From NCBI GenBank assembly GCA_963585895.1, contig OY757921.1, positions 82,876,374 to 82,940,373 on the forward strand: DNA of 64,000 nucleotides, read 5' to 3'. Under the pieces are notes generated by a model, which saw only the letters and a list, made by a program, of their open reading frames with translations, searched no databases and was not told where the DNA came from. The stretch comes from Sepioteuthis lessoniana. Taxonomy: Eukaryota > Mollusca > Cephalopoda > Myopsida > Loliginidae. This document shows, piece by piece, positions 62,707-64,000 of this stretch. The first letter of the stretch is position 1. Every line of letters starts with the position of its first letter. A program made the position numbers and the translations under genes.

Positions 62707-62962
62707 CAAGGTTTATTTTTAAGCGGAGTTTAACAGGTTTGAATTCAGAGTTTTCCTTCTTCTAGACTGGCTGCCTAACCAAGGCTAAAGAACCCAGTCT
62801 GCCCTACTATTTATCCATAGCTGGAGGGAGAATAAGAGTATTCACATCTTTCGTAAGAGGATTAGTGCTATGAGAAATGAAATTAGTATTGTCCAGGACT
62901 TGAACTTGTGTCGCTGTGTCCATTTCCTGTGACGATAACCATTACACCACGGGCACCTCCAT
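62707..62962 (-). mobile_element. SINE-A copy
   Basis: TTTATTTTTAAGCGGAGTTTAAC, TTCTAGACTGGCTGCCTAACC, CATAGCTGGAGGGAGAATAA, GACTTGAACTTGTG, head ATTACACCACGGGCACCTCC. The extreme tail is missing. Confidence 0.88.
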
Positions 62963-62984
62963 CAGTAAATTCTTATGTTTGATG

Positions 62985-63218
62985 GTTTGGTTTGGTTTCT
63001 TTGTTTAATGGCATATCAACTCTTTTTAGGTGATTTAATGCCAAAGCCATTCTCATAGAAGAACAGTAGTGGTACTATTTAACCCATAGCTGGGTGGATA
63101 AGGAGGTTCATACCTTTCCCAAGAGTATTTGCCCGAAAGTGAACATAATAGTGCGACTGGAGTTCAAACTTGATACTACGATTCCGCAGTCCATCGCTTT
63201 AACCATTACACCCCCTCT
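62985..63218 (-). mobile_element. SINE-B copy
   Basis: TTTGGTTTGGTTTCTTTGTTT, GGCATATCAACTC, GGTTCATACCTTTCCCAAG, AGTGAACATAATAGTGCGAC, CAGTCCATCGCTTTAACC, ATTACACCCC. Confidence 0.9.
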
Positions 63219-63224
63219 TATTTG

Positions 63225-64000
63225 TGAGTGTGTGTAAAGAGAGACATAAAAGTAATAGCATTAATTGTATAGTGTGATGATACCATCTGTTATATAACTG
63301 ATAAGTAAATGAAATCCATGGGAAAAACAACAGCAACAAAAAAAAAAAAACAGTTGTGCTTATCTCATACCTTATGAATTATACAATATTTGAGATTTCT
63401 TCATTGTTGCTATGAAAAGATCAATAATTCCATAACTTATTTCTGATAATACTGAGCTCATTGTATACAAAACTTTTATATATTCAAACTTTCTATTTTC
63501 ATTCATATTCATACATTTAATGAAAGAAAATGCAACATTTTGTCCTTTTATCTCTACTCGGGATGAGCTGTTATGTTTTGTGTTTTTTATTTCCTTTATT
63601 AAAGAGTTCTTTTTCTCAAATAATTTAAATGATAGCCCTGAAAGAATGATTCTGAGCAGAGAAATAATTACCAACAGATGTATATCAACTTATCTTTGAT
63701 GCATAATTTTTATTTTCAATTACAAATTCAAAGAATAAATATGTAGATAAAAAATTGATATATTCTGTAAAATGAATTGTTGAATGCCCCCTTTCTTAGA
63801 AATTTTATTATTTCAAAGTATTTTTTTTTAATAACTTGGACTTTTGGCAGTTTAACCAAAGAAAATCAAATGTTTTATGGTTTAACCCTTTCAGTATTGA
63901 TTCATTTTTTCATTTTTTTTTTTTGTCTGTGAATTTTGCATTCATCGTTCAGTATAATGACATGTCATATTGTCAGTTAATTCTAATCTTATATCATTGA
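63225..64000. other. unassigned AT-rich sequence
   Basis: TTTTCAATTACAAATTCAAAGAATAAATATGTAGATAA near 63,712 resembles 34,310-34,348, a short dispersed motif. The minus-strand frame at 63,372-63,674 is not recognised. Confidence 0.3.

Overview
The window looks like ordinary gene-poor chromosome of an invertebrate animal. It is AT-rich, with long (TA)n, (CA)n, (GA)n and GATA-type microsatellites, many tRNA-derived SINEs, relics of two LINE groups, LTR pieces and dead Tc1/mariner-type transposases. I see no complete host gene, no bacterial operon, no rRNA, no functional tRNA gene and no CRISPR array. A lophotrochozoan such as a cephalopod mollusc would fit this style of repeat landscape, but that is an impression and nothing in the sequence proves it.

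Five repeat families account for much of the window; the letters are local labels. SINE-A has a tRNA-like head reading GTGGTGTAATGGTTATCG and a tail GCCTGAGCGGAGGGGTTGG. SINE-B has a head GTCCTCGTGGTGTAATGG and a tail TTGATATGCCATTAAACAAA. Element C is long, has no obvious tRNA head, contains internal ~50-60 bp subunits and carries the same 3' tail as SINE-B. SINE-D has a head GCTCATTGGCCTAGTGGGTA and a tail GGTCGCCAACTTTACTTTAC. Repeat E is a probable non-autonomous DNA element. SINE-A and SINE-B share a central block (CTTGGGAAAGGTATGAA ... AGCTATGGGT), and SINE-B and element C share the tail, so the families look modular. Many copies have clear target-site duplications (TSDs), and several sit inside one another.

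Region by region: 0-9 kb holds element C copies, an RTE LINE 3' end, a 28-bp minisatellite and SINE-D. 9-13 kb holds SINE-A and SINE-D, a complex minisatellite and a DDE-transposase relic. 15.7-18 kb is a LINE graveyard: two R2-like 3' ends and two RTE pieces, one with a textbook 5' inversion. 19.3-20 kb is a solo LTR. 20-24 kb holds repeat E and element C copies, including a head-to-head pair. 24-28 kb has purine-rich DNA and SINE-D/B. 28.6-30.6 kb is a tandem duplication in which one copy carries a solo LTR and the other preserves the empty site. 31-36 kb is nested SINEs. 38-39.1 kb is GA/GATA-rich DNA. 40-51.6 kb is LINE and SINE nests plus two solo LTRs. 52.1-55.9 kb holds a LINE RT relic, a 53-bp array and a 161-bp array. 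56-60.4 kb holds a promoter-like CpG-rich block and a truncated Gypsy element joined to a mariner fragment. 61.3-62.1 kb is a foldback element with a MITE inside one arm.

The protein-coding material is retroelement gag-protease-RT, LINE RT/endonuclease and transposase, all broken by frameshifts or stops. A few short exon-like stretches with good splice signals (22,861-22,889; 3,629-3,743; 31,380-31,545) are the only hints of transcripts. All family names rest on remembered sequence patterns, not on searches.
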